From assembly GCF_900240405.1 (NCBI RefSeq), contig NZ_OEQK01000002.1, forward strand, positions 496,001 to 560,000: DNA of 64,000 nucleotides. Direction: 5' to 3'. A program made the translations under genes and the position numbers. The stretch's first letter is position 1. The number at the start of each line of letters is the position of its first letter. The notes beneath the pieces are model-generated. The model had not been told where the DNA came from. It saw only the letters and a list, made by a program, of their open reading frames with translations, and made no database searches. Shown here piece after piece: positions 44,201-52,128 of this stretch. The stretch is from Salirhabdus sp. Marseille-P4669 (GTDB lineage Bacteria > Bacillota > Bacilli > Bacillales > Alkalibacillaceae).

Positions 44201-46807
44201 TTAAGCGGCACCTTCTTCTGGATTTTCAGGATTATCGCCATCTACAGGAGCTTCACCTTCTCCATCACCTGGTTCATCCGGCTCACCTTCTTCTTCGCCA
44301 TCGGTTCCACCATCATCTGGTCTACCTTCTTCTCCACCGCCATCATCATCGTTATTCCCATTGCCATTGCCATTGTTCCCGTTGCCATTGCCATTGTTTC
44401 CATTACCGTTGCCATTCCCATTCCCATTCTCATTTCCTTCACCTTGATCACCATCTAAGAGATCATCCAGTAAATCTTCCTCTTTTTCAGGTATTTCAAG
44501 TGTTACGGAAACAGCTTCGCTTCGATTTGCACTATCTTGCTCACTCACAGCGATAACCTCAAATAGGTAAGTTTGACCTGGCTGAATATGGGTAATAATC
44601 ACCTCTTTGTCTTTAATATCGGATACAGTGGACATATCAGAATTTTGCACTCCTGCCCGAACATCAAATACAACTTTCTCTTTGTTATCATATTTCCATT
44701 TCAGTTTGACGGTATTATCTTTCTCATTATATTCGGCTTTTAAGTCTTTAACCGGATCGATTTTATCGTATTTCTCCGAGGTTTCTTTCGGTTCTGTTCC
44801 CTTTACAAACCACTCATAGACGATTTCATCTTCTGGAGTGAATTCACTTGGTAATTTAGCTGGGTTAGAACCTTTTTCAATAGCTACTTGAACGACCGAA
44901 TTTGGTTGTTCAAAATCGGCTGTATCAACGCCACTAGATAATTGCGTCATAACATCTTTAAACATAAGCTGCGGAATAATTTTTGCATCAAATGGTAACG
45001 TATCACTTGTTTTCGGATATCCAGTCCAAACTGCAATTGTGTAATTGGTTGTATATCCAGCAAACCATGAATCCATATCGTCGTTTGTCGTACCGGTTTT
45101 ACCAGCTACAGGAATTCCAGGTACATTTGCTCTTGTACCAGTTCCATTTGTTAAAACATCCTTCAACATGTCTGATATCATAAATGCAGTGTAATCAGAC
45201 ATAGCGATTTCTGGTTCTTGTTTGAAATCAATCGTTTGGTTACCTATTACTACTTTACGTACAGTGTGTGGCTCATTATAGATACCTTTATTACCAAATG
45301 CGGCGTATGCTCCAGCCATTTGAACGGTTGTTGGTTCGATATGACCACCAATTGCATCCGTCTCGGTTACACCATCTTCAGGAATAGGGATTCCTAAGCC
45401 ACTTACAAATTGCTCAGCACGTTCTGAACCGACTTCTTGGAAGATTTTAAGTGCTGGAATGTTGCGTGATTCCTTTAAATGATAACGCATCGTTTGCTGA
45501 CCTGTATAGTTCGTATCCCAGTTGTTAATTTCTTTTCCCCATGAATAGGAATACTTTTCATCCACAATTTGCGTATAAGTGGATGCTTTTTCGTATTCGA
45601 TATACGGGCCATAGTCTACGATTGGTTTCATCGTAGAACCAGGTTGGAAACCATCTTGAAAGGCATAGTTAAAATCGGCTCCTATACCTTGTTTTCCGTC
45701 TCGTCCGCCACCAATTGCTAGGATTTCTCCAGTTTTTGTATCCATTACAGTTATTGCTGCTTGGACGTTCTCATCAACATAATTAGCTTTTAGCGGATTT
45801 TCATCTGAGCTACTTAATAGAAGCTCGACACGTTCTTGTGCATTTACATCAAGCGTTGTATATATTTCTAATCCATCCTGATATATATCAACTTCATCGC
45901 CTAACTTAGCTTGAACTTCCTGTACTACTTTTTCAAGAAAATCGGAGTATTCCATGCTATTCTCATAACCGTCGACAACCATTTCCTCGATCGTTACTTT
46001 CTTAGCTTCAGCTGCTTCTTCTTCCGTAATTTTATTGTGCTGGACCATTAAATCCAATACAAGATTTCGTCTTTCTTCAGCCAAATCCGGATTTTTAAAT
46101 GGATTGTATGCATTTGGTCGTTGTGGTATACCTGCTAATAATGCTGCTTCCGGTAATGTTAAATCATGCAAGTCCTTTTTACCAAAGTATACTTCGGCTG
46201 CTTTTGCGACACCATAAGTAGAGTCTCCGTAATGAATTTTATTTAAATACATCGTAAGAATTTCCTGCTTGGAATATTCACGTTCTAGCTTAATTGCTAG
46301 CCACTGTTCTTGAATTTTTCTTTTCATCGTTTTGTCTGTAGATAAAAAGGCATTTTTTACAACCTGTTGTGTAATGGTACTTGCACCCTGGGAACCAAAC
46401 CCATCTGTAACGTTTGCCCAAACTGCAGATGCCATACGGAAAACATCGACACCAAAGTGGTCATAGAACCGGGAATCTTCTGTAGCGATTACGGCGTCTT
46501 CTAAAATACTAGGGATATCGTCATAGGATATTTTCGTTCTCTTTTGTGCGCCTAATTCTACGATCAAGTCACCATTACGATCATATATTTTTGAAGATAA
46601 AGGATCGGATAATTCCTCTGGATTTAGGTCAGGTGCTCCGGAGACATAATAGGCAAATGTCCCAACAATTCCAATTATAAATACTGCCATTACAATTCCA
46701 AATATAAGTAAAACTTTTTTCCAGTTTAACTTTTTGTTTTTCCCTTTTGATTTCTTTTCTTTTTTAGCATTTCTTCTTTGCATACGAGATTGGCTATTTT
46801 CTGCCAT
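44201..46807 (-). CDS. ponA: Class A penicillin-binding protein 1
   Basis: Bifunctional peptidoglycan synthase, 868 aa. Order: basic cytoplasmic tail (MQRRNAKKEKKSKGKNKKLNWKK), one membrane helix (about 30-52), glycosyltransferase domain (EDSRFYDHFGVD, GASTITQQVVKN), transpeptidase domain (active Ser in GSTMKPI, SRN, KTGTT), a fibronectin type III-like segment (about 690-790), then an Asn-Gly repeat linker and an acidic, Glu/Asp/Pro/Gly-rich tail. The second ATG (46807) is preferred: GGGAGGAG is seven bases from it and only one from the first at 46813. It follows recU in one transcript, as in Bacillus. Confidence 0.96.
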   Translation of the reverse strand: MAENSQSRMQRRNAKKEKKSKGKNKKLNWKKVLLIFGIVMAVFIIGIVGTFAYYVSGAPDLNPEELSDPLSSKIYDRNGDLIVELGAQKRTKISYDDIPSILEDAVIATEDSRFYDHFGVDVFRMASAVWANVTDGFGSQGASTITQQVVKNAFLSTDKTMKRKIQEQWLAIKLEREYSKQEILTMYLNKIHYGDSTYGVAKAAEVYFGKKDLHDLTLPEAALLAGIPQRPNAYNPFKNPDLAEERRNLVLDLMVQHNKITEEEAAEAKKVTIEEMVVDGYENSMEYSDFLEKVVQEVQAKLGDEVDIYQDGLEIYTTLDVNAQERVELLLSSSDENPLKANYVDENVQAAITVMDTKTGEILAIGGGRDGKQGIGADFNYAFQDGFQPGSTMKPIVDYGPYIEYEKASTYTQIVDEKYSYSWGKEINNWDTNYTGQQTMRYHLKESRNIPALKIFQEVGSERAEQFVSGLGIPIPEDGVTETDAIGGHIEPTTVQMAGAYAAFGNKGIYNEPHTVRKVVIGNQTIDFKQEPEIAMSDYTAFMISDMLKDVLTNGTGTRANVPGIPVAGKTGTTNDDMDSWFAGYTTNYTIAVWTGYPKTSDTLPFDAKIIPQLMFKDVMTQLSSGVDTADFEQPNSVVQVAIEKGSNPAKLPSEFTPEDEIVYEWFVKGTEPKETSEKYDKIDPVKDLKAEYNEKDNTVKLKWKYDNKEKVVFDVRAGVQNSDMSTVSDIKDKEVIITHIQPGQTYLFEVIAVSEQDSANRSEAVSVTLEIPEKEEDLLDDLLDGDQGEGNENGNGNGNGNGNNGNGNGNNGNGNGNNDDDGGGEEGRPDDGGTDGEEEGEPDEPGDGEGEAPVDGDNPENPEEGAA

Positions 46808-46823
46808 GTTCATTCTCCTCCCG

Positions 46824-47414
46824 TTAAAAATAAAACTGATCTATAATTGCTAAGTAATCTACTCTTGCTTGTAATGTAAATGGAATAAGGTAGCCGTGCT
46901 CTTTAATTTTTGTAGTGGGTATTGATTTTCTCCCACCTTGGAATTGTAAATCCCAAAACTCAATAAATGGCTCGGCAGGTAAAAAATAGGTTTCTCCTTC
47001 TGTAGCAAGTCGAATTATTAAGAAACAAATACCACCATGTTCAAGAACATGTCTCATATGTTCCACTTGATGCTCATGGATATTAGCGAAAGGTAGGGCA
47101 TTTGAGTTCTTTGTTTCTTTTGCTTCAAAATCAATATACTTCCCTTTATAGACACCATTATAGTCTGTAGTGGAAGCTTGTTTAAAATAAGCCTCGCGAA
47201 TCACCGCTGCACTTCTTTGTGGGTAATCAACCTTTACAATTTGTACAGGCGTTGGCTTTTTATGGACCACAGCACGATTCGTTTCTAGATAAAAACTATT
47301 CGTTTCATTTATATCATTTTCGAGGGTCATTCCTCGATTGCCAAATAGTGTATTGTTTCGTTTTGGCTTATTACTCTCGTTTCTTGCTTTTTTTCTTCCG
47401 TTTGGATAATTCAT
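46824..47414 (-). CDS. recU: Holliday junction resolvase RecU
   Basis: A 196-aa nuclease that resolves recombination intermediates. The N-terminal stalk region (NYPNGRKKARN, TLFGNRGMTLENDINETN) and the nuclease core DYNGVYKGKYIDFEAKETKNSNALPFANIHEHQVEHM, with its D-x(n)-E-x-K metal site (FEAKET), are clear. GGGTGAGGA precedes the ATG. It precedes ponA by ten bases; the recU-ponA pairing is conserved in Firmicutes. Confidence 0.97.
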   Translation of the reverse strand: MNYPNGRKKARNESNKPKRNNTLFGNRGMTLENDINETNSFYLETNRAVVHKKPTPVQIVKVDYPQRSAAVIREAYFKQASTTDYNGVYKGKYIDFEAKETKNSNALPFANIHEHQVEHMRHVLEHGGICFLIIRLATEGETYFLPAEPFIEFWDLQFQGGRKSIPTTKIKEHGYLIPFTLQARVDYLAIIDQFYF

Positions 47415-47511
47415 TATTCCTCACCCTTCTGCAGTATCATACCAAATAATCCCGATAAAAGGGAAACAAAATGTAAAAATAGGCAAATGTTGCTAAGTCG
47501 GAGGAATAAAT

Positions 47512-48456
47512 ATGTTTTCAGAAACCGATTTAATCCAAGAAATAAAAAAGAAAACACAGCATTATAATAAAGACAATGTTACAAGAACAAAAGCCTATTT
47601 AAAGTATTATTTCAAGCATCCAGAAATAAAATGGGCTTTGTTAGCTAGTATGGTGTCAAGAAATGCAGGCTGGAATATGACCGATTTGTTAACTTTTACA
47701 TACAACCAATTATTATCCAAAAACATGCGAATGCTTTTATTTAAGACATATGAGCGTGCAAACTGGTTTATTTTTTCCGATGCATTTCCCCAACTTTTAC
47801 TGTACAGCTATTCTGTAAAGTGTAATAAGCCTTTATTCTATCTTTTTAAATACTTTACTATATCTACGTTTATGGAAGAGGAATGGTTGCACTTTTGGAC
47901 GAAAAGAAAGGAGAACAGGCTACTAACAGCTCAAATCATTAATGAACAAAATATTATTCAAATACCGGTTATAAAAGAACCTTTTTTTCGAGAAAACGTT
48001 TTTCATACCTTTCCTTACCTGTTGCAAGAACTCTTTCATTTAAATTCCGTTGTCTTTCCTACGAAACAAGGGGATTTATATGGAATTTATATTAAGAGGT
48101 TTACAGATACTTCTTCTCGAATTGAAACTGGCAAAAAGTTAGCTAGTATTCTTTTTCATCGAGACTACTATCCTAAGTTTTTAACGTTTGCTAATGATGT
48201 CACCCCTACAGGAAATCGAAATGAATATGAGCAATTTTTAAATAGAAAACGAATTGATAGTGACAATTTACAGGAAGCCTATCCAACCATTTCACATGAA
48301 AATAAATATAAAGAGGATTGGTATCCGAAAAGTCCAATACGTGATACGTGGTGGGAATCTGTACAAATACAGCCTAAGAAAATTGGGTCATCGTTTTACC
48401 GAAAGCGAGGTCTGATTCGTCATTTTGCAAAGGTCGTCCATGCGATAAAAAAGTGA
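47512..48456 (+). CDS. yppC: YppC family protein (DUF2515)
   Basis: A 314-aa basic protein without membrane segments, divergent from recU. Features such as TRTKAYLKYYFKHPEIKWALLASMVSRNAGWNMTDL and YERANWFIFSDAFPQLLLY match the DUF2515/YppC family next to recU in Bacillus. No catalytic motif is recognised; the function is unknown. CGGAGGAA precedes the ATG. Confidence 0.85.
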   Translation: MFSETDLIQEIKKKTQHYNKDNVTRTKAYLKYYFKHPEIKWALLASMVSRNAGWNMTDLLTFTYNQLLSKNMRMLLFKTYERANWFIFSDAFPQLLLYSYSVKCNKPLFYLFKYFTISTFMEEEWLHFWTKRKENRLLTAQIINEQNIIQIPVIKEPFFRENVFHTFPYLLQELFHLNSVVFPTKQGDLYGIYIKRFTDTSSRIETGKKLASILFHRDYYPKFLTFANDVTPTGNRNEYEQFLNRKRIDSDNLQEAYPTISHENKYKEDWYPKSPIRDTWWESVQIQPKKIGSSFYRKRGLIRHFAKVVHAIKK

Positions 48457-48486
48457 AACACCCATAGTGTATGTAGGGTGTTTCAC
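48447..48486. terminator. Shared terminator between yppC and the sspM-like gene
   Basis: Perfect 11-bp stem GTGAAACACCC (48453-48463) with GGGTGTTTCAC (48476-48486). On the minus strand it is followed by TTTTTT, so it mainly ends the sspM-like transcript; on the plus strand the tail is weaker. Confidence 0.85.
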
Positions 48487-48515
48487 TTGCAAAATGGAAG
48501 GGATATGATGCAGCT

Positions 48516-48635
48516 TTAAGTAGATGGGCGATTAGGACCGTCTAATTTCGGGTTACCGTCCCCTTTCCATCCTCTTCTGGTTGGTTCTTCTTCAACTGGT
48601 TTACGATTTTTTTGTTGATCTTTTTTGGCCATCAT
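48516..48635 (-). CDS. sspM: SspM-like small acid-soluble spore protein
   Basis: A 39-aa basic peptide, MMAKKDQQKNRKPVEEE, RRGWKGDGNPKLDGPNRPST. The C-terminal GPNRPST matches the end of B. subtilis SspM (34 aa), a minor acid-soluble spore protein made in the forespore. GGAGG on the minus strand fits the first ATG (48635) or the second (48632). The surrounding ypp genes are the right neighbourhood. The resemblance is confined mainly to the tail, so this is probable rather than certain. Confidence 0.68.
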   Translation of the reverse strand: MMAKKDQQKNRKPVEEEPTRRGWKGDGNPKLDGPNRPST

Positions 48636-48803
48636 AACAACCTCCTTCCTTATTATCATGAAGCATGTCGAAAAATCTATTCTTTTTTTGAAAAGAATCG
48701 AAAGCATGTAATATTTCTTCTTTGTTTGTCGCTTGAGGAGGAGATGCTAAGGAAAAAGAGAATAGATGCAATAAAGAAAACGGCCAGAGGAGGATGACGT
48801 TTT

Positions 48804-49016
48804 ATGGCATTCGCAATGAGAGTGGCACAGGAAGAGGTAAAAATATCAAGGTTTGATGCGTTAAAAGCAATATATGATTTAGAAAAGGATCTTTTAGAGT
48901 TGGAAAGAAATTTTACAGATACGATTAAGCAAGAAATGAACAAACAATTATATAAAAGACATAAAGAGATTCAACAACTTCGGAAGCAGTTGTTATCCAT
49001 TGAGGATAGAATGTAA
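48804..49016 (+). CDS. Small coiled-coil protein between the sspM-like gene and yppE
   Basis: A 70-aa charged, all-helical protein (MAFAMRVAQEEVKISRFDALKAIYDLE, then heptad-like LLELERNFTDTIKQEMNKQLYKRHKEIQQLRKQLLS). GAGGAGGA is nine bases upstream of the ATG. It occupies the yppD position of B. subtilis (about 80 aa there), but I cannot confirm homology from the sequence. The function is unknown. Confidence 0.65.
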   Translation: MAFAMRVAQEEVKISRFDALKAIYDLEKDLLELERNFTDTIKQEMNKQLYKRHKEIQQLRKQLLSIEDRM

Positions 49017-49102
49017 TCCTAATCATAAAAAAAGTACTGGAAATTAATGCAATTATTCGAATATAATGTTAAAGTTAATTTAAAAAGGGTGTAAAAACTT
49101 CC

Positions 49103-49465
49103 ATGAATGCACATTTATTGCAAATTATTGAGCAACTATACAACGAAATATTAAATCCTGGTATGCAGCGATATGAAAACGGAGAACGGGAAGCAAAGCG
49201 AAATCGGGAGTTATTTGAAGTTGTAAAAGAGGAAACAAAACCGTTATTCAAGTGGATAGATGATTGGGAAAGGGAAACATTAGCAACGATTCACAACTTA
49301 CCAATCATGCCAAATCAAGTAAAAAATACAAAAGAAAACTTAGAATTATTTGTTTTTCATAGTTATTATCGGGATGTCCGAAGAAAACGCTTTATGGAAA
49401 TTTATCACTCGATAGATTATGTTTTAACTCAAATGAAACAAGATCACCATAGAGAGGAAGAGTAG
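49103..49465 (+). CDS. yppE: YppE family protein (DUF1798)
   Basis: A 120-aa helical protein with family-like LLEIIEQLYNEIL-type opening, KPLFKWIDDWERETLATIHNLPIMPNQVKNTKENLELFVFHSYY and RRKRFMEIYHSIDYVL. Length matches YppE (about 123 aa), a four-helix bundle protein of unknown function. The ribosome site (AAAAGGGTG) is modest. cdd begins three bases after its stop. Confidence 0.84.
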   Translation: MNAHLLQIIEQLYNEILNPGMQRYENGEREAKRNRELFEVVKEETKPLFKWIDDWERETLATIHNLPIMPNQVKNTKENLELFVFHSYYRDVRRKRFMEIYHSIDYVLTQMKQDHHREEE

Positions 49466-49467
49466 AA

Positions 49468-49878
49468 ATGGGACAAAATAACTTATTAGAACATGCAAAG
49501 GAAATCTGGCACAAGGCGTATGTTCCGTATTCAAAGTTTCGTGTAGGTGCAGCAATCCGTACGAAATCAGGAAAGATTTATCAAGGCTGTAATATAGAGA
49601 ATGCCGCATACCCTGTTACATGTTGTGCAGAGCGTGTCGCAATTTTTAAAGCTATATCAGAAGGGGAATTAGAGTTTGATCGCTTAGCTGTTGTTGCGGA
49701 CACAGATCGACCGGTCCCACCATGTGGCTCTTGTCGCCAAGTTTTAAGTGAATTTTGTGAACCACATATGGAAGTTGAAATCGCAAATTTAAAAGGTGAC
49801 GTAAAAGTAATGACAATGGAACAATTATTACCATTTTCATTTACACCAAAAGATTTAGAGGCGGGTCAAGAAGGATAA
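49468..49878 (+). CDS. cdd: Cytidine deaminase
   Basis: Homotetramer-type zinc enzyme converting cytidine to uridine in pyrimidine salvage, 136 aa. The catalytic C-A-E is in TCCAERVAIFKA and the other zinc ligands in PPCGSCRQVLSEF. A GAGGAAGAG site lies in the end of yppE, so the two are one transcript. In B. subtilis cdd is between dgkA and era; here it sits beside yppE and cotD, so it may be a second copy or a relocation. Confidence 0.96.
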   Translation: MGQNNLLEHAKEIWHKAYVPYSKFRVGAAIRTKSGKIYQGCNIENAAYPVTCCAERVAIFKAISEGELEFDRLAVVADTDRPVPPCGSCRQVLSEFCEPHMEVEIANLKGDVKVMTMEQLLPFSFTPKDLEAGQEG

Positions 49879-49933
49879 GCGTTCCGGAATGTATCAAAGC
49901 ACTTTATTGGCCAAAATAGGTTGATGACTTAGT

Positions 49934-49961
49934 ACATGTCTCTCTCTTTCTTAATATAGTA
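49934..49961 (+). promoter_or_regulatory. Candidate sigma-K promoter of cotD
   Basis: AATATAGTA (49953-49961) differs at one position from the sigma-K -10 CATA-N3-TA and has an AC 17 bases upstream (49934-49935). cotD is a sigma-K gene in B. subtilis. Confidence 0.42.
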
Positions 49962-49991
49962 ATAGTGAACAAGGAGAAAGGAGAGGGTAAA

Positions 49992-50315
49992 ATGCGTCAT
50001 CATAAATGCTGTAGACCAAGACCGACTGCTTTAAGTCCAGCAGAAACGGTGGTTCACCCAACAAAGCATTGTGTAAAAAATAATTTTATACCGCATGAGG
50101 TGAATCATATTCATCCAACGCACACAACAATTCAAAATCATCATGTAGTGAAAAATAATCACTTTTATCCACACACACAATCTGTTGTGAATTCGGTGAA
50201 TACACAGCATGTGAATATGGGGCCTGGAAGACCACAAATGGTGTCCCCTGCAAACATGGGCCCGAATGCTGTATCACCTGCAGGGATGAATCCAAATCCT
50301 AATAATTGGTGTTAA
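49992..50315 (+). CDS. cotD: Inner spore coat protein CotD
   Basis: A 107-aa His-, Asn- and Pro-rich protein with cysteines at the N-terminus (RHHKCCRPRP) and the very C-terminus (NNWC). The core, VVHPTKHCV then HEVNHIHPTHTTIQNHHVVKNNHFYPHT, is the CotD pattern. ATG 49992 is used because AAGGAGAG lies just upstream; the frame extends to 49965 without support. The C-terminal Met/Pro/Asn-rich extension is longer than in B. subtilis CotD (75 aa). Just upstream of ypsA, as in Bacillus. Confidence 0.88.
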   Translation: MRHHKCCRPRPTALSPAETVVHPTKHCVKNNFIPHEVNHIHPTHTTIQNHHVVKNNHFYPHTQSVVNSVNTQHVNMGPGRPQMVSPANMGPNAVSPAGMNPNPNNWC

Positions 50316-50323
50316 GTTAAGAT

Positions 50324-50363
50324 AGAAGAGCTGGTACCTTCAGCTCTTCTTATTTCGTTTTTC
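50324..50363 (+). terminator. Terminator after cotD
   Basis: Stem AGAAGAGCTG (50324-50333) with CAGCTCTTCT (50341-50350), then TATTTCGTTTTT. Confidence 0.85.
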
Positions 50364-50432
50364 TTATTTGTAGTTTCTTATACTAGAAACGGAACGTATA
50401 GGTTAAGTTAACAGTAAGGGTGAAACAGAATT

Positions 50433-51002
50433 ATGAAAAATTTATATGTAACAGGTTATAAACCTCATGAATTAAACATATTTAATAGCAATGACAAACG
50501 AATTCTTTTTATCAAGGAAAGCATAAAAAGACGAATCACCCAACTAGTTGAGGAATATGATGTGATGTGGGTCATTATTTCCGGACAAGCAGGGGTAGAA
50601 TTGTGGGCAGCAGAAGTTGTCTTGTCCTTAAAAGCGGAATACGGCTTGAAATTAGCGGTTGTGCCACCTTTTCAAAATCAAGAGGTTCGGTGGAAGGAAG
50701 AACAACAATCTCTATATCATTCGATTATAGAGCAAGCAGATTTTTTTCAGCCATTAATGAACAAAGCGTACGAGGGTCCCATGCAGTTTAAGCGTAAGGA
50801 CCAATGGGTGATTGATAAGACGGATGGGTGTTTGGTTGTTTTTGATGAAGAAAATGGCGGTTCGCCGACATTTTTTCTGCGGGAGGTGGAAAAGAAAAAC
50901 AAAAAAGATTATCAAGTTTTTTATATAACAGCATTTGATTTAGAGGATACAGTGCGGGAAATGGAAATGAATGAAATGGATGTTCATAATGGATATTTGT
51001 AA
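50433..51002 (+). CDS. ypsA: YpsA family protein (DUF1273, SLOG-type)
   Basis: A 189-aa Rossmann-like protein related to the SLOG/DprA nucleotide-binding fold: KNLYVTGYKPHELNIF at the start, VIISGQAGVELWAAEVVLSL (glycine-rich loop) and DGCLVVFDEENGGSPTFFLREVEKK. In B. subtilis YpsA affects cell division together with GpsB, and it precedes gpsB here too, with 69 bases between. Biochemical activity is not established. Confidence 0.9.
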   Translation: MKNLYVTGYKPHELNIFNSNDKRILFIKESIKRRITQLVEEYDVMWVIISGQAGVELWAAEVVLSLKAEYGLKLAVVPPFQNQEVRWKEEQQSLYHSIIEQADFFQPLMNKAYEGPMQFKRKDQWVIDKTDGCLVVFDEENGGSPTFFLREVEKKNKKDYQVFYITAFDLEDTVREMEMNEMDVHNGYL

Positions 51003-51071
51003 AAGTAAATTGACTTTTCTTCATTTATTTGAAAAAATATGATATAAGCTGTATGAGTTGGGGTGAAGGAA

Positions 51072-51398
51072 ATGTACGAACAAGTACAAGTTCAATTAAC
51101 AAGTAAAGAAATATTAGAAAAGGATTTTAAAACTGGAATTCGTGGTTATAATCAGGAAGAAGTAGATCAATTCTTAGATGTTATTATTCAAGATTATGAA
51201 GCAATGCAAAAAGAAATCGATCGCCTTAAGCTTGAAAACGAACGTTTAAAGAAACAAGGTGGAACTACTGGACAACCAGTACAAGCAAGAATGCGCCAAA
51301 CACAAGCTGCAGCTACTGCTGGTAATGTTAACTATGATATTCTTAAACGTTTATCGAATTTAGAAAAAGCGGTGTTTGGTAAAAAGTACGCCGACTGA
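51072..51398 (+). CDS. gpsB: Cell division regulator GpsB
   Basis: A 108-aa DivIVA-like protein that shuttles PBP1 between septum and side wall. The membrane-binding lipid fold ([37 protein letters not shown]) and a coiled coil ([16 protein letters not shown]) are followed by the family C-terminus [22 protein letters not shown] 51072 is preferred to GTG 51063, which is in the ribosome site. Its PBP1 partner, ponA, is 4 kb away in the window. rnpB follows. Confidence 0.96.
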   Translation: MYEQVQVQLTSKEILEKDFKTGIRGYNQEEVDQFLDVIIQDYEAMQKEIDRLKLENERLKKQGGTTGQPVQARMRQTQAAATAGNVNYDILKRLSNLEKAVFGKKYAD

Positions 51399-51416
51399 AA
51401 TAGGTAAATTTTACAT

Positions 51417-51444
51417 TTGTTTTTTCTTGGATTCATGATATAAT
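51417..51444 (+). promoter_or_regulatory. Promoter of rnpB
   Basis: TTGTTT (51417-51422), a 16-base spacer and TATAAT (51439-51444), about 30 bases before the RNA: a good sigma-A promoter. Confidence 0.6.
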
Positions 51445-51473
51445 TTATAATCCAGTGAACAAAACAAGTGGAA

Positions 51474-51893
51474 TATTGAATGCTCGGGTAATCGCTGTAT
51501 AACTAGATTATACAGAGGAAAGTCCATGCTCGCACAAACTGAGATGTTTGTAGTGTTCGTGCCTGACGAATTCATAAGTCAGGGTAGCTATAGACTATAG
51601 CTAACGGCAGGGAAAATGCCTAAGTCCATATGGATATGGTATGACTACCTTGAAAGTGCCACAGTGACGGAGTTCAACTAGAAATAGTTGAAGTGGAACG
51701 AGGTAAACCCCACGAGCGAGCAACCCAAATAATGGTAGGGGCACTCTCCTGAGGGAAATGAACCAATACGGAGGGACAAGCGATTATGCTTGTAGATAGA
51801 TGATTGCCACCTGAGTACGAGGTTAACCACCGTTCGTAGTACGATGGTACAAAACATGGCTTACAGAGTGTTCATGCGGTTATGATCCACTTT
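51474..51893 (+). ncRNA. rnpB: RNase P RNA, type B
   Basis: Catalytic RNA that matures tRNA 5' ends. It contains the universal segments CGGGTAATCGCTG and GAGGAAAGTCCATGCTCGCA at the 5' side, GAAAGTGCCACAGTGACG in the middle, GGTAAACCCCACGAGCGAG, and at the 3' side GATGATTGCC with AGTACGA and ACAAAACATGGCTTACAGA. The P1 helix pairs TGAATGCTC (about 51477) with GAGTGTTCA (about 51867). The layout matches B. subtilis type B. End points are estimated to within a few bases. The usual neighbour gpsB precedes it. Confidence 0.97.
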
Positions 51894-51913
51894 TAAAAAT
51901 GATTATCCAATAG

Positions 51914-51952
51914 AAAAGCCTTTTCCAATGTAGTATTGGAAAAGGCTTTTTT
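51914..51952 (+). terminator. Terminator after rnpB
   Basis: Perfect 16-bp stem AAAAGCCTTTTCCAAT (51914-51929) with ATTGGAAAAGGCTTTT (51935-51950), then TT. The following 51953-52128 shows no gene. Confidence 0.93.
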
Positions 51953-52128
51953 GCGTATGGGAATGATTTTGTGTGGAATAGTATTTATTTTGAAAAGGGT
52001 ATGTCCATAACAAAGTTAGGCAACACTTCAACATTATACCAATTTATATTGTTAGATTTGGCATTCGTTACGAGGTATGGAATAATGTGAAGGGGAAGAT
52101 ATAGTTAAAAAATGGAGGATTAAAATAA

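Noticed and set aside
44194-44556. Plus-strand His/Leu-rich open frame opposite ponA
   Set aside because: It is the antisense of the Asn-Gly repeat and acidic tail of PBP1; the composition is an artefact of that repeat and there is no ribosome site.
48744-48797. 17-codon very basic peptide (MLRKKRIDAIKKTARGG)
   Set aside because: The ribosome site is only two or three bases from the ATG and the frame is too short to judge; it is probably leader of the following small gene.
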